A DNA stretch of 64,000 nt from Alistipes putredinis. Its GTDB lineage: Bacteria > Bacteroidota > Bacteroidia > Bacteroidales > Rikenellaceae. The notes below the pieces were generated by a model. It worked only from the letters and a program-made list of their open reading frames with translations, was not told the origin of the DNA and ran no database searches. The stretch covers positions 1,846,001-1,910,000 of the forward strand of contig CP091730.1 in the NCBI GenBank assembly GCA_022009915.1, written 5' to 3'. Positions within the stretch are counted from its first letter, which is position 1; every line of letters starts with the position of its first letter. The position numbers and the translations under genes were made by a program. This document shows, piece by piece, positions 30,211 through 40,164 of this stretch.

Positions 30211-30804
30211 TCAATCGCCGTTGTCGATGCGTCTGATTACCCTGCACGGATTTCCGACAGCCACGCAATTATCCTCTACGTCTCGCGTCACGACGCTTCC
30301 CGCCCCGATAACGCAGCCCTTGCCGATTGTAACGCCGGGCAGAATTATCGCACCGCCGCCAATCCATGCCCCGTCGCAGATTTTTACAGGCAGAGCGTAA
30401 GTCTTGCACACCTCACGACCCTTTTCCCATTTGTCCACTACCCTCTCGCGAACCCGCGTCGAATGCGTGGCGGTATATATCTGCACATTGGAAGCTATGA
30501 GAACATCGTTGCCGATTTCGATGATATTGTTATCGACAAACGTGCAATTCATGTTTATTATCACTCTGTTGCCCAGACGTATATGCTTTCCGTACTCGCA
30601 ATGGAAATCTATATCCACGCAAACATCATCCCCCATTTCGCCCAGCAGCTCACGCAGGATGCTTTTACGCTTTTGCGTATCGCCGTAATCGGTGCAATTC
30701 AACTCCCTGAGCAGCCTTTTCGCATTGAGTGTCATAGCGGCAAGCTCCGCATCGCTGCCATTGAAAAATTCACCGTCCAGACACTTCTCCAACTCCGTTT
30801 TCAT
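30211..30804 (-). CDS. Sugar O-acetyltransferase (maltose/galactoside acetyltransferase type)
   Basis: This is an intact 197-residue left-handed beta-helix enzyme. It has the N-terminal Mac domain (LDGEFFNGSDAELAAMTLNAKRLLRELN), hexapeptide repeats, the catalytic histidine in YTATHSTRVRER and the acetyl-CoA site IGGGAIILPGVTIGKGCVIGAGSVVTRDV. It is read from its own promoter, just downstream of a Crp/Fnr gene on the same strand. Detoxification of non-metabolisable sugars is the usual proposal for the family. Confidence 0.9.
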   Translation of the reverse strand: MKTELEKCLDGEFFNGSDAELAAMTLNAKRLLRELNCTDYGDTQKRKSILRELLGEMGDDVCVDIDFHCEYGKHIRLGNRVIINMNCTFVDNNIIEIGNDVLIASNVQIYTATHSTRVRERVVDKWEKGREVCKTYALPVKICDGAWIGGGAIILPGVTIGKGCVIGAGSVVTRDVEDNCVAVGNPCRVIRRIDNGD

Positions 30805-30832
30805 ATTAGAACATTTTTATGCTTGACATGTG

Positions 30833-30840
30833 CAAAGCTA
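30833..30840 (-). promoter_or_regulatory. -7 promoter element of the acetyltransferase gene
   Basis: On the minus strand TAGCTTTG matches TAnnTTTG, 28 bases before the start at 30804. No convincing -33 element at the normal spacing was found. Confidence 0.45.
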
Positions 30841-30887
30841 CACGATACGGATGCAATAAAATTTGTTCTATCTTAAAAAAAACGGCT

Positions 30888-31451
30888 CTATAATTCCGAA
30901 CGTATTTTACTCAAAGTAGGCAACGTGGTACCAAGAAAAGATGCGATGTAACCCAGATTCACCCGATTGTAAATATCGGGACAGTCGCGCAGCAGCTTCA
31001 AATATCTCTGTCTGACAGACAGATTCAACCGGTCGATGTGCATCTCTTGAAGCCACAGAAAATTCTCCTGTTGCAGAACACGCATCCAGTTGGCAATGTC
31101 GATATCCTCCCTATACAGGGCATTGAGCTTGTACACGGAAATAGAATAGGCTTTCGTCTTTTCCAGCGTCTGCACATATTCGAATCCGGCCTTATTGCGG
31201 AAAAGGTCCCAGCTGCCGCACGCCGCATCGCCTTCCTTGGAAAACCATGTGGTCGTCTCCTTGCCGTTATGCAGTATGTATGAACGCGTTATGCCCTGCT
31301 CGATGAAATACACCTGTCCGTCGAACTTGCCAGCCTCGATTATCGTAGTTCTGGCTGGGAACATATGTTCCTTGAAAAGCGCAATTATGGCGTTCACGGC
31401 CCTGTCGGAAACCGGATACAGTTCTCTCATCCGTTTTATTACATTCCGCAT
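30888..31451 (-). CDS. Crp/Fnr family transcriptional regulator
   Basis: This is an intact 187-residue regulator with the cyclic-nucleotide-binding beta-roll (EAGKFDGQVYFIEQGITRSYIL) and a C-terminal winged helix-turn-helix (YIASFLGTTLPTLSKIRSEL). It lies between the MFS transporter gene upstream and the sugar acetyltransferase downstream on the same strand. It is a different branch from the regulator at 5714 (longer, with SFLGTTLPTLS). The target is unknown; neighbouring genes are candidates. Confidence 0.85.
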   Translation of the reverse strand: MRNVIKRMRELYPVSDRAVNAIIALFKEHMFPARTTIIEAGKFDGQVYFIEQGITRSYILHNGKETTTWFSKEGDAACGSWDLFRNKAGFEYVQTLEKTKAYSISVYKLNALYREDIDIANWMRVLQQENFLWLQEMHIDRLNLSVRQRYLKLLRDCPDIYNRVNLGYIASFLGTTLPTLSKIRSEL

Positions 31452-31526
31452 ATCCGAGATTCGAAATCACGATGCAAAAGCCGTCCGCGGCCTGCACATA
31501 GGTCATGCAGCCGTACTCCGAACTCC

Positions 31527-32792
31527 CTATTTTTCAGGCACGTGTTTGTATTTGAACACCGCTGCGAAAACTACGGCCACCACGAGCGCGTACCCTGCGA
31601 ATATCAGCCATGAGGTACTCCAACCGGCGGTCTGCGCAAGAGTATCGGTCTGTGAATAGACGAAACGGTTCACGACGGCCTGCGCACCGAGCGTTCCCAG
31701 AGTCGCACCTATTCCGTTGGTCATTATCATGAAAAGCCCCTGCGCACTGGAACGAATCGAAGCATCGGTCTCCTTGTCCACGAACAGCGAACCGGAAATA
31801 TTGAAGAAATCGAATGCTACGCCGTAGACAATCATCGAAAGGATGAACATCCATACACCGGTTCCCGGGTTGCCAAGACCGAAGAGTCCGAAACGCAGCA
31901 CCCATGCCAGCATTGCCATGAGCATCACGCGCTTGATGCCGAACTTGCGCAGGAAAAACGGTATGAGGAGTATGCAGAGAGTTTCCGATACCTGCGACAG
32001 GGAGATGAGTGCATTGGCATGGTTGGCACCGAACGTATCGGCGTACTCGGGAATTGCCTTGAAACTGGTTATGAACGGATTGGCGAACCCCTTTGGTAAT
32101 TTGCAGCGACACGCCCAGAAGCATCGAAAATATGAAGAACAGGGCCATTTTTCTTCTGCTTGAAAAGTGCGAAGGCTCGCAGTCCCAAAGCCTCCACAAC
32201 CGATCTCTTCTCCGCAGACTTGCTGATTGGACACTCGGGAAGCGTCAGTGCATACAAGGCCAGCACAAGACCGATGCCGGCGGAAACCAAAAATTGCGAG
32301 CTCGTGGTCTGATAACCGAGTGCGTCCACGCTGAGCATGGCGCAGATGAAGCCGACGGTTCCGAAGACGCGAATGGGCGGGAAATCCTTTATCGAGTCCA
32401 TACCCGCCTTGTCGAGTGCGGAGTAGGCCACCGAGTTGGAAAGAGCCAGTGTCGGCATGTAGAATGCCACGCTGAGCGAATAGAGCGTAAAGAGCGAAGC
32501 AAAGTCGGCCGTCTGCCCTGCCGTCATGGCGTAATATCCGGCCGCGGCCATTGCGCACGCCGCAATGAAATGGCATGCGGACAGCAGTTTCTGGGCCGGC
32601 ACCCACCTGTCGGCGACAATACCCATCAAAGCGGGCATGAACATGGACACGATGCCCTGCATGGCGTAAAAAAGACCTATGTGGGAGGCCAGCCCTACGG
32701 TTACCAGATAGCTGCCCATCGAAGTGAGATAGGCTCCCTCAAACTGCGAATTGGAGAAAATTCATGATAACCAATCTGATTTTCAATTTCAT
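31527..32792 (-). CDS. MFS transporter, nucleoside:H+ symporter (NupG-like) family
   Basis: This is a twelve-helix inner-membrane transporter. The restored N-terminus VIMNFLQFAVWGAYLTSMGSYL is the NupG-type opening. Other family segments are GIVADRWVPAQKLLSA and IRVFGTVGFICAML in the N-half and FFNISGSLFVDKETDASIRSSAQGLFMIMTNGIGATLG in the C-half. An extra base near 32742 and a shift near 32090 interrupt it. The length of about 420 residues is normal. Nucleoside or related uptake is inferred from the family. A Crp/Fnr gene follows 75 bases downstream. Confidence 0.85.
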
Positions 32793-32852
32793 AAATATCT
32801 ATATTTTAGAAGTTTACATCAACATGTCCGGATTTTTCGCATCCGCATTAAA

Positions 32853-32860
32853 CAAAAGTA
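32853..32860 (-). promoter_or_regulatory. -7 promoter element of the nucleoside transporter gene
   Basis: On the minus strand TACTTTTG matches TAnnTTTG, 60 bases before the start at 32792. The leader between them is AT-rich and holds no other recognisable signal. Confidence 0.45.
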
Positions 32861-32928
32861 TAATGCAAATATTCTTTGCCGGAATGAAAAATATACCTTA
32901 TTTTTTTGCATTCGCAAACAGGAGCTAT

Positions 32929-32999
32929 TGAGCTATGGTGTAATGGTAACACAACAGTCTCTGGATCTGTTTTTCCTGGTTCGAGTCCGGGTAGCTCAA
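32929..32999 (+). tRNA. tRNA-Gln (anticodon CTG)
   Basis: A full cloverleaf can be drawn. The acceptor TGAGCTA (32929-32935) pairs perfectly with TAGCTCA (32992-32998), with discriminator A at 32999. The D arm holds GGTAA. The anticodon loop CTCTGGA has CTG after the invariant T, closed by four pairs and a T-T mismatch as in other Gln tRNAs. The T arm is CCTGG-TTCGAGT-CCGGG. No CCA is encoded. It reads codon CAG. The length is 71 bases. Confidence 0.92.
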
Positions 33000-33084
33000 C
33001 AAGTTCGCAAGGCCGGTTTTCATAACCGGTCTTCTTTATTTCCCAATCGTTAGGATTAATTTTCATTTTTCGGTCGGCTTTACG

Positions 33085-33092
33085 TATCTTTG
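33085..33092 (+). promoter_or_regulatory. -7 promoter element of mgsA
   Basis: TATCTTTG is an exact TAnnTTTG match, 65 bases before the mgsA ATG. A T-rich stretch about 20 bases upstream is a weak -33 element. Confidence 0.5.
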
Positions 33093-33157
33093 CCCTACCA
33101 ACAATAAATACCGAATCCTTACACACGCAGGATTCCATTCAAGAGGAATAAAGAATT

Positions 33158-33640
33158 ATGGCACTTCACAAAAAGAAAAAAATCGCACTCGTAGCCCACG
33201 ACAACATGAAGGTAGACCTTGCCGAATGGGTGGCATGGAACTGGGAACTGCTTCTCTCGCACCACATCATCTGCACCGGCACGACCGGCAAGATGGTGGC
33301 AAAAACGCTCATGGAAAGACGCGGCGACAGCAACAACGGACGTTTCGACATAACGATGCTCAAATCGGGACCTCTGGGAGGAGACCAGCAGCTCGGCTCG
33401 CTCATCGCCGAACAGGAGATAGACGCCCTGATATTCTTCTGGGACCCCATGTCGGCGCAGCCGCACGACGTGGATGTCAAGGCGCTGCTCAGACTTGCGA
33501 CCCTTTACAACATTCCCACGGCAATCAACCGTTCGTCGGCGGACTTCATCATATCGTCGCCTCTGTTCGACGACAAGGAATACCGTCCGGTAGTCAAGGA
33601 TTACAAAGCATACATCGAAAGATCTCTCAACCTGAAATAA
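33158..33640 (+). CDS. mgsA: Methylglyoxal synthase
   Basis: MgsA converts dihydroxyacetone phosphate to methylglyoxal and phosphate, a bypass used when phosphate is short or sugar phosphates build up. The frame is intact at 160 residues. The phosphate and catalytic motifs are all present: LVAHDNMK, GTTGKM, LKSGPLGGDQQLG with the catalytic aspartate, FFWDPMSAQPHDVDVKALLRLA and the C-terminal NRSSADFIISS. It is a single-gene unit with its own promoter and terminator. Confidence 0.95.
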   Translation: MALHKKKKIALVAHDNMKVDLAEWVAWNWELLLSHHIICTGTTGKMVAKTLMERRGDSNNGRFDITMLKSGPLGGDQQLGSLIAEQEIDALIFFWDPMSAQPHDVDVKALLRLATLYNIPTAINRSSADFIISSPLFDDKEYRPVVKDYKAYIERSLNLK

Positions 33641-33692
33641 ACGGGCTTTTGGCAGCGGCGGTTCCTGTGCGAAAAGGTGCATCGCCGAAACA

Positions 33693-33739
33693 AAAAAAGA
33701 GCGTCCGGCTTACCTTTCGAGGCTTGCCGGACGTTTTTT
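33693..33739. terminator. Bidirectional terminator between mgsA and the DUF4465 gene
   Basis: CGTCCGGC (33702-33709) pairs with GCCGGACG (33726-33733) and is followed by TTTTTT on the plus strand. An A7 run in front (33692-33698) supplies the T tract on the minus strand, so it can stop both convergent genes. Confidence 0.8.
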
Positions 33740-33761
33740 ATTGCCGAATACGGAAGATGAA

Positions 33762-34477
33762 TCAATACTCGATTCTGTATCCGTATGCGAGGTCGTCGAT
33801 GCAGGCGTAGGTAGGAGTGTTAATCCACTCCTGCGTTTTATCAGACGAATCGATTGTAAAATCGAGCCTGTTCACACCCTTCAACGGCGAAAGGTCCACC
33901 CGAGTCCACTCGTTGCAAATAAATGTCTTCCCGTCCCTGAAATCGGCCAGAAAGAAATCCACGCTGCCGCGCAGCTCGTCGTCCGCGTATCCGGCAATCG
34001 TCAGTTTGAACCAATCGCCGGACTCGAACTTTCGGGCGAACCGGTTGCCGTCGCGCATGACCAGAGCGGCATACGTGGAATTGTTCACCCACACACCTTT
34101 CATATCGACCCGAATGCCGAAGCGCACAGTCGAAGGCTCCATGCCGTCGTAATAGCACACGCCGAATTTTTCCGAACCGTTCGCTCCGCCTCTGCCGTAT
34201 ACGCTGTACTGATTCTCCGAAGAAGCCGTAACGGCATCCGTACACGACGAAACGGCGAATCCGTGCCAATAGTCGTAAGTTTCGTCGTAGACATTCTCGA
34301 ACTTGGCCACATGCTCGGTATACGACTTGTCGCGCACAAATCCGGCTGCTGGAAGCTCCGCCGCTTCGAAAGTGGCCGTTACGGCCATGTCCGCAAAACT
34401 CTTGTCCTTGTCCAGATTGCACGAAAGCAAGGCCGCGGACAATAGCACGAAAACGAGCTTTTGAAATATCTTATCAT
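33762..34477 (-). CDS. DUF4465 domain lipoprotein
   Basis: This is a surface lipoprotein of about 238 residues. The start at 34477 with one extra A gives MIRYFKKLVFVLLSAALLSC, a lipobox with the cysteine followed by NLDKDK. The mature part shows the family run: YDYWHGFAVSS, TYAALVMRDGNRFARKFESGDWFKLTI, VDFFLADFRDGKTFICNEWTRVDLSPL and TPTYACIDDLAYG. DUF4465 is a beta-sandwich often found beside TonB receptors or cobalamin uptake genes in Bacteroidetes; here it stands alone, so its ligand is unknown. Confidence 0.82.
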
Positions 34478-34572
34478 AAAAACCGATATTAATCCCGTAT
34501 TAACAACGGGCTAAATTATAGAAAATGTATTAATCGACGTATGACAACATCGAGATTCATTACTTCGCTTTT

Positions 34573-37203
34573 CTATCGCACGGAGAGCAGTTTTTCAATC
34601 TTGACAATCTGATAGTCGTAGAAAGCGCGGGTGCGTTCGTCGCCCGAATAGCGGCGGCTTTTGTATATGCCGAGAATCCTTTTTCAGGCTCTTTTGAGCG
34701 CCAACGGACGCCCCACGCCGGCAGCGAGTTTCGGCTGCTCGAAATTGACACGATAGTAGGAAGACGTACCGTCGGCAGCGCTCCGGCACATCCTGCTGCT
34801 GCAAAATCCGTTGTCCTCGGTAGCTATCTTGTTCATCATCGACTCTCCGCTGTCGAGCATCTCGACCTCCTCCTGCATCGAAGAGAATGCTCCGAAGCCC
34901 ACAGGTTCGGCAGCCTTCGGTATCAAGTCGGCCAGAGTGGAGAGCTTTGGTAATCATCGCATTCTGCAAATTGATATCCTCGGTCGTAAGATTGCGGCCG
35001 CTCAACGTATTCACCAGCACCGCATCGACGGCATCTTTCAGATAGCCGTCCAACGTATAGAGACCGCTCTGTCCCGAACGTTCGCCCTCGAAAATGGCGC
35101 CCATCGTCCCGGAACCGAACATTTTGGAAATCAAGCCGTACTGATATTTGTCCAAATCGCTCGACGCATAACCGGTGATATTGAGAATCTCGGGCGGCAT
35201 GAGCCACTCGCGGAACGTGAGTGCCTGATTGACGAGCCATTTCATAGCCTTCTTCTGGGTTTCTTTCGGCACGTAGCGGCGGGAAACACCATCGGTCCCG
35301 TCCTGCACAATATCCTCGAAGATGATGCCTCCGAGATATGGATATACATGAGCGAAGTGGCGGGTATACTGATTGACCACATAGAAATACTTGATTTCTA
35401 TATCCGTGTAATCCCTGTTCTCCTCGTAACACCACTTGGCGATATTGGGCACGATTCTTTTGAGGTTGGCGATAGCATAGTCGCCGGCCTTCATGTGGTC
35501 GTTGCCCAAGTCTTCGGTCTGGTCCACCGGACTGATTGTGCGAATCATCTGCTGCGCACCGAACTTGTACATCGCATCGCCAGCCTTTTCGGCGATAAGG
35601 GCGTTGAGATACCCGTACTCGTCATCGGGTGTCTTCACATCGGGGAAAATGCGGTATCCCCAGTTTATGGCATAAATATCGTATACGCCGAGTACGGGCG
35701 GGACAAGCCTTACGCCTTTTTCAAAATCGCCCGGCTGCGCGATGTAGTTGTTGCGCGCATAGTCCATGATGCTCGGGGTGGTGCCGTACTTCTGGGTGAA
35801 CGACGGACTGCGCAGGGAATCTACGGGGAAAGAGTAGCTGGCTCCCATGTTGTGCATCAGTCCGAGCGTATGTCCGATTTCGTGCGAGGCGACATAGCGC
35901 AGCGATTCGCACATCACGTCGTCGTCGAGAATCATCTTGCGGGCACGCTCGTCCACGGCAGCCGTCTGGGCGAAACGCCAGTTATGCACCAGCGAGACCA
36001 CATTGTGATACCACATCACGTCGGCTACCAGAATTTCGCCGCTGCGCGGATCCACATAGCTGGGGCCCATTGCATTCGCGATGTCGGTGGCCACGTAGCG
36101 GATGCAGTTGAAACGTATGTCATCCGGATCGAAATCCGTACTGTCGGCAGGCGACGGATAGTCGCGTGCGATGATGGCGTTCTTGAAACCGGCAGCCTCG
36201 AAAGCCGTCTGCCAATCCTCTATGCCCTGTTTAATCGCGCCTCTCCACTTCTCGGGGAAAGCCGAATCGACATAGTATACGATAGGAGTCTCGGGCTCCA
36301 CAAGCTCGCCGGCAAAATATCTGTCCATATCCTCGGCCTTGGGCTGCATGCGCCAGCGGTGGATGAACTGTTTTCTCTTTATGTCGTCACGGTCGGAGGA
36401 GAAGTAGTTGTACCGCGAACTGAAATATCCGACGCGGTTGTCCTGATAGCGCATCTGCATCGGGGTTTCGGGCAACAACAGTATCGAGCGGCGCATATCG
36501 ACCATATAGGCGTTATGCTCGCCGTGATAGTTGAGCTGGCTGGTAATCTCCACGTTGCGTTCGAAACTCTTCACGCCGAGTATCTTCGAGGCACTGCCGT
36601 CATACGAGGCGTTTTGCTTGCCCGTAATGTTGGAACTGAACGGCAAGGGAGTAATGAGACCTTGTCGTTGGACTTGAAGAACTCGGTCATATCGGCAAGA
36701 TACAGCGAATCGCCCTTGAATGCCTTGATTTTGAAGCTCTTGATAATCGGTTCGCGATTGTTGCGCCGGAACGCCTCCTCTATTTCGTCGCCCTCGCGCA
36801 ACCTGTTCCAAGTCTGCACGCTGTGCATGTAGAGGTTCGACGTATCGGCCGTCAGGCGGAACATGAACGGATCGTCCACCATCTCGCCCGAAGTGAAGTT
36901 AGAATCGTCGCTGGTCTCCGAAACGCGGTTGGCCAGCAGGTAGAGAGGCCCCAGATTCTTCGGAGTAACCTCGAAGTAAATCTCGCCCTTCTTTGTCCGG
37001 TAAATCTTGAAAAGGCCTTCGTATACCGTGGCATCCTTGACGGCTTCGGCATACTTGTCGGTCTTCTTGCCTTTGGTCGAATCGGCCTGCTCCACCTCGC
37101 CTTTCTTCTTTTTTCGAACCGGAGCCTTGTGCTCGCGCGCCTCTGCATCCAGAACGAAGAGCAGAGACATGCAGCACAGCAGTGCAATCATTTTTTTCAT
37201 CAT
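34573..37203 (-). CDS. Large secreted zinc-dependent metalloprotease (met-zincin, DUF5117/DUF4953-type)
   Basis: This is an extracytoplasmic protease of about 877 residues. A signal peptide (MIALLCCMSLLFVLDAEA) begins it, then a basic linker and DUF5118/DUF5117-like N-terminal domains (EVTPKNLGPLYLLANRVSETSD). The catalytic zinc site is VASHEIGHTLGLMHN, an HExxHxxGxxH metzincin motif, followed by the met-turn region TTPSIMDYARNNYI. Shifts lie near 36660, 34945 and 34690; the restored tail ends IVKIEKLLSVR at 34573. Paralogues are widespread in Bacteroidetes with unknown substrates. A near-consensus promoter lies 141 bases upstream of the start. Confidence 0.85.
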
Positions 37204-37343
37204 CGTTTTTAAATTTATCTTATTTATGTCTTATAAATATGCCGTTTATTATGAGCAGTTACTCGTCTCACGTCCGAATCCGCTCCAAGACCACCGCATC
37301 CGGCGAATAGGCCGTGCGAAACTCTCGGTACGCCGAAACGATG

Positions 37344-37374
37344 CAAATGTAGCATAAATAACGCTCGACTCAAA
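37344..37374 (-). promoter_or_regulatory. Promoter of the metalloprotease gene
   Basis: On the minus strand TTTG (37371-37374), 19 bases, then TACATTTG (37344-37351) is a full match to the Bacteroidetes consensus. The leader to the ATG at 37203 is about 135 bases, long enough to hold regulation, but I see no clear structure in it. Confidence 0.65.
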
Positions 37375-37434
37375 TACGGATTGCTGCATACACGCTTGAA
37401 TAATCCCCTATTATAGTTAATTTACAGCATAATA

Positions 37435-37596
37435 TTATATATGCTTTTGCTGCCGATTCGACAAGGTTATGCGGACCGGCCGGACGATTTTCGTCCTGTC
37501 CTGCAATAGGCGCCCGACGGCGGATAAAACCCAATCGACGAGCTTCGGCAAGTGTCGGTATGTGCAATTCGGGAAAGGGAATATGGGAGGAGTCAT
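37435..37596 (-). CDS. Possible 53-codon small protein coupled to the dehydrogenase gene
   Basis: The stretch 37375-37598 has no recognised gene. Its ATG (37596) lies two bases after the likely stop of the FAD dehydrogenase, which would suit translational coupling. The reading frame encodes one possible amphipathic segment (LPKLVDWVLSAVGRLL). A second frame over the same bases is also open. With the local error rate, the correct frame cannot be chosen. I do not recognise a family. Confidence 0.2.
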   Translation of the reverse strand: MTPPIFPFPNCTYRHLPKLVDWVLSAVGRLLQDRTKIVRPVRITLSNRQQKHI

Positions 37597-37598
37597 TT

Positions 37599-39163
37599 TT
37601 AGTGGCGCCGCAGATAGTCCCGCCACGGCATCGGCGCAGCGGTGGCCGTCGAGGGCGGCGGAGATTATACCGCCGGCGTAGCCTGCCCCTTCGCCCGAAG
37701 GGAACAGTCCCTTTATTTGCACGTGCATGAGCGTGTCGGCATCGCGCGGAATACGCACGGGAGTGGAAGTTCGCGATTCGACGCCTATCACGACGGCTTC
37801 GGAGGTAAGGAATCCCTTCATTCTGCGGCCGAAATCGGATATTCCGGCCCGAAGCGCCTTCGAGATGAATTCCGGCATCCAGTGCCCCATTTCGGATGAA
37901 ACTATGCCGGGGATATACGATGTCGCTGGCAGGGAAGCCGATTTGCGACCCGAGACGAAATCCGTGGCTCGCTGGGCAGGTGCAATCTGACTGCTTCCGC
38001 CCGCAAGACGCGCCGCATGTTCGAACCGGCGTTGGAATTCGAGTCCCGCAAGCACTCCGTACTCCGGTTCGAGAAAACCGAAGTCCTCGCGCTGCACCTG
38101 CGTAACTATGGCGGAATTGGCGTACACGGAATTCCGGCCCGACGGGGACATTCCGTTCACCACCGACTGCGAGCTGTCGGTCATGGCAGGAACGATGAAG
38201 CCGCCCGGGCACATGCAAAAGGAATACACGCCGCGCCCGCCGACTTGCGTCACCAACGAATAGGCAGCCGCCGGCAGATACTCTCCGCGCGAGGGCATAT
38301 GATACTGAATCGAATCTATGAGTGCCTGAGGATGTTCTATGCGCACACCCATTGCATACGGCTTGGCTTCGAGCAGCACACCCTTCCGGTGCAGCATACG
38401 GTAGATGTCGTCGGCCGAATGCCCCGCAGCAATCACCACGGCCGCACCCTCCGCAAGTTCGTCCCCGCACCGAACGCCGCACACACGTCCGCCTCGTATC
38501 TCAATGTCCGTTACGCGCTTTTTCGAACATGATGCGCCCGCCGCACGACTCAATCGTCTGCCTTATCCTGCTTATGATGCGCGGCAGACGGTCGGTGCCG
38601 ATATGCGGATGCGAGTCGTAGAGAATCTCTTCGGAGGCTCCGTGAAACACCAGCGTGCGCAGAGCCTTGTTGTAATCCCCGCGTTTTTTGGAGCGCGTAA
38701 AGAGTTTGCCGTCCGAGAACGTTCCCGCTCCGCCCTCGCCGAAAGCGTAATTCGAGTCGGGGTTCAGCTCCCCGTTGCGGTTTATCTGCGCGATGTCGCG
38801 CTTGCGGGCCGAAACGTCCTTGCCGCGTTCGAGTATTATCGGCCTAAATCCCAGTTCGATGAGCCGGAGCGCAGCGAGACAGTCCCGCAGGCCCCGAGCC
38901 GACGATTATCACCTCCGGACGCGAGTGTACGTCGGGGTAGTCGAAATGGACCGGTTCGGGCGCCGGCTCGTCATCGACATACACTTCGAGCGAGAGATTG
39001 ACCTTGATATTGCGCTGTCGGGCGTCCACGGAACGTTTGACGATGCGGACGAGCGCCACGTCGGTATCTTCGACACCGAGCGCATGCAGCAGCGGCGGCG
39101 GCATAGGTCTTCTTGTCGGCAGCCTGCCGAGGCGAGAGTTGCAGCGTAACGACTTTCGGCATG
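37599..39163 (-). CDS. FAD-dependent dehydrogenase (NAD(FAD)-utilising, HI0933-like)
   Basis: This is a flavoprotein oxidoreductase of about 520 residues. An N-terminal dodecin-like/RNA-binding-type segment (VVTLQLSPRQAADKKTYAAA) precedes the FAD Rossmann motif VIIVGSGPAGL near residue 88. Further marks are NYAFGEGGAGTFSDGKLFTR, VVIAAGHSADDIYRML, and the C-terminal FAD contact GLFPSGEGAGYAGGIISAALDG. Shifts lie near 39090, 38887 and 38525. The end is uncertain; a one-base change near 37619 gives AVARDYLRRH stopping at 37599. Members are found across bacteria; the substrate is unknown. Confidence 0.8.
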
Positions 39164-39184
39164 ATGAACGATTGTTTCAGGGAG

Positions 39185-39192
39185 CAAAATTA
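39185..39192 (-). promoter_or_regulatory. -7 promoter element of the FAD dehydrogenase gene
   Basis: On the minus strand TAATTTTG matches TAnnTTTG, 21 bases before the start at 39163, inside the gap shared with the divergent patatin gene. The rest of the gap is AT-rich. Confidence 0.45.
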
Positions 39193-39276
39193 ACAATAAA
39201 AATAAACCGCATTTATTTTTATTTGCGTCCGTCTTTTCTTATTTTTTGAGCAGCCAAGCAAACTCGAAGATTACGC

Positions 39277-40164
39277 ATGAAACGCAACGTGGCATTGGTG
39301 CTCGCAAGCGGCGGAGCACGCGGAATAGCCCATATCGGGGCAATAAAGGAATTGGAACACAGCGGCTACCGCATCAGTTCGGTGGCAGGAACCTCTATGG
39401 GAGCGCTGATAGGCGGAATATACGCCTGCGGGAAAAATCGACCTGTACGAGCGCTGGCTCGAAGTGCTGACACGCCGCAGGGTGTTCGAACTGGCCGATT
39501 TCACGCTCTCCACCTCCGGAATACTCAAAGGCCGGCGCATCATAGAGGAGCCTGAAAACTTTCATTCCGGACATTCCGATAGAGAGGATGGACATACCTT
39601 TCACGGCCGTCGCCACGGACATAAAGTCCGAAAGCGAAGTCGTCTTCGACAGCGGCAGTCTGTTCGATGCCGTCAGGGCGTCCATATCCATACCGTCGCT
39701 GTTCACTCCCGTACAGGCTGGAGAGCGGCTTCTGATAGACGGAGGCGTAACCAATCCGCTGCCGCTCGACAGAGTGAAAAGAACCGACGGCGACATATTG
39801 GTAGCCGTGGATGTGAGCGCTCCGTCTCGGGCCAAAGAGCATAAAGCAGACGTCGAGACGTCCGAGGAGGGCAACTCGATAATGGAAAGAATCAGGCGCA
39901 AGGCCCTCGTTGCCCTGCACGAGCAGGACGAACAGCAGCCCTCGTACAACTACTACACGCTCCTGTCGCAGGCATCCAGCATAATGATTCAACGCATCTC
40001 CGCGCTTATGGTGCGGATTTACAAACCGGATATTTTTAGTCAGCATTCAGGGCGACACATACGGCACGCTCGAATTCCACAAAGCGCAGCAAATCATGGA
40101 AATGGGCCGTCGGAGCATGCGCGAGGCCATAGAGGAATACGAGTCAGGCGCCCGAGCGCAGTGA
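39277..40164 (+). CDS. Patatin-like phospholipase (RssA-type)
   Basis: This is a cytoplasmic serine lipase or acyl hydrolase with a Ser-Asp dyad. The oxyanion loop is ASGGARGIAHIGA, the nucleophile elbow is AGTSMGALIGG near residue 45, and the aspartate lies in LIDGGVTNPLPLDRV. Shifts near 39435, 39555 and 40035 split it; the restored C-terminus ends EYESGARAQ at 40164. The length of about 296 residues is normal for this group. No signal peptide is present, unlike the patatin at 42988. The 3' end overlaps the convergent MFS gene by 21 bases. Confidence 0.85.

Noticed and set aside
32848..33138. A 96-codon minus-strand frame containing ELPGLEPGKTDPE
   Set aside because: The peptide is the well-known spurious translation of a tRNA-Gln gene read backwards; the cloverleaf at 32929-32999 explains it.
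34811..36832. A 673-codon open frame on the plus strand
   Set aside because: It is antisense to the metalloprotease, which carries the zinc motif; this frame has no domain.
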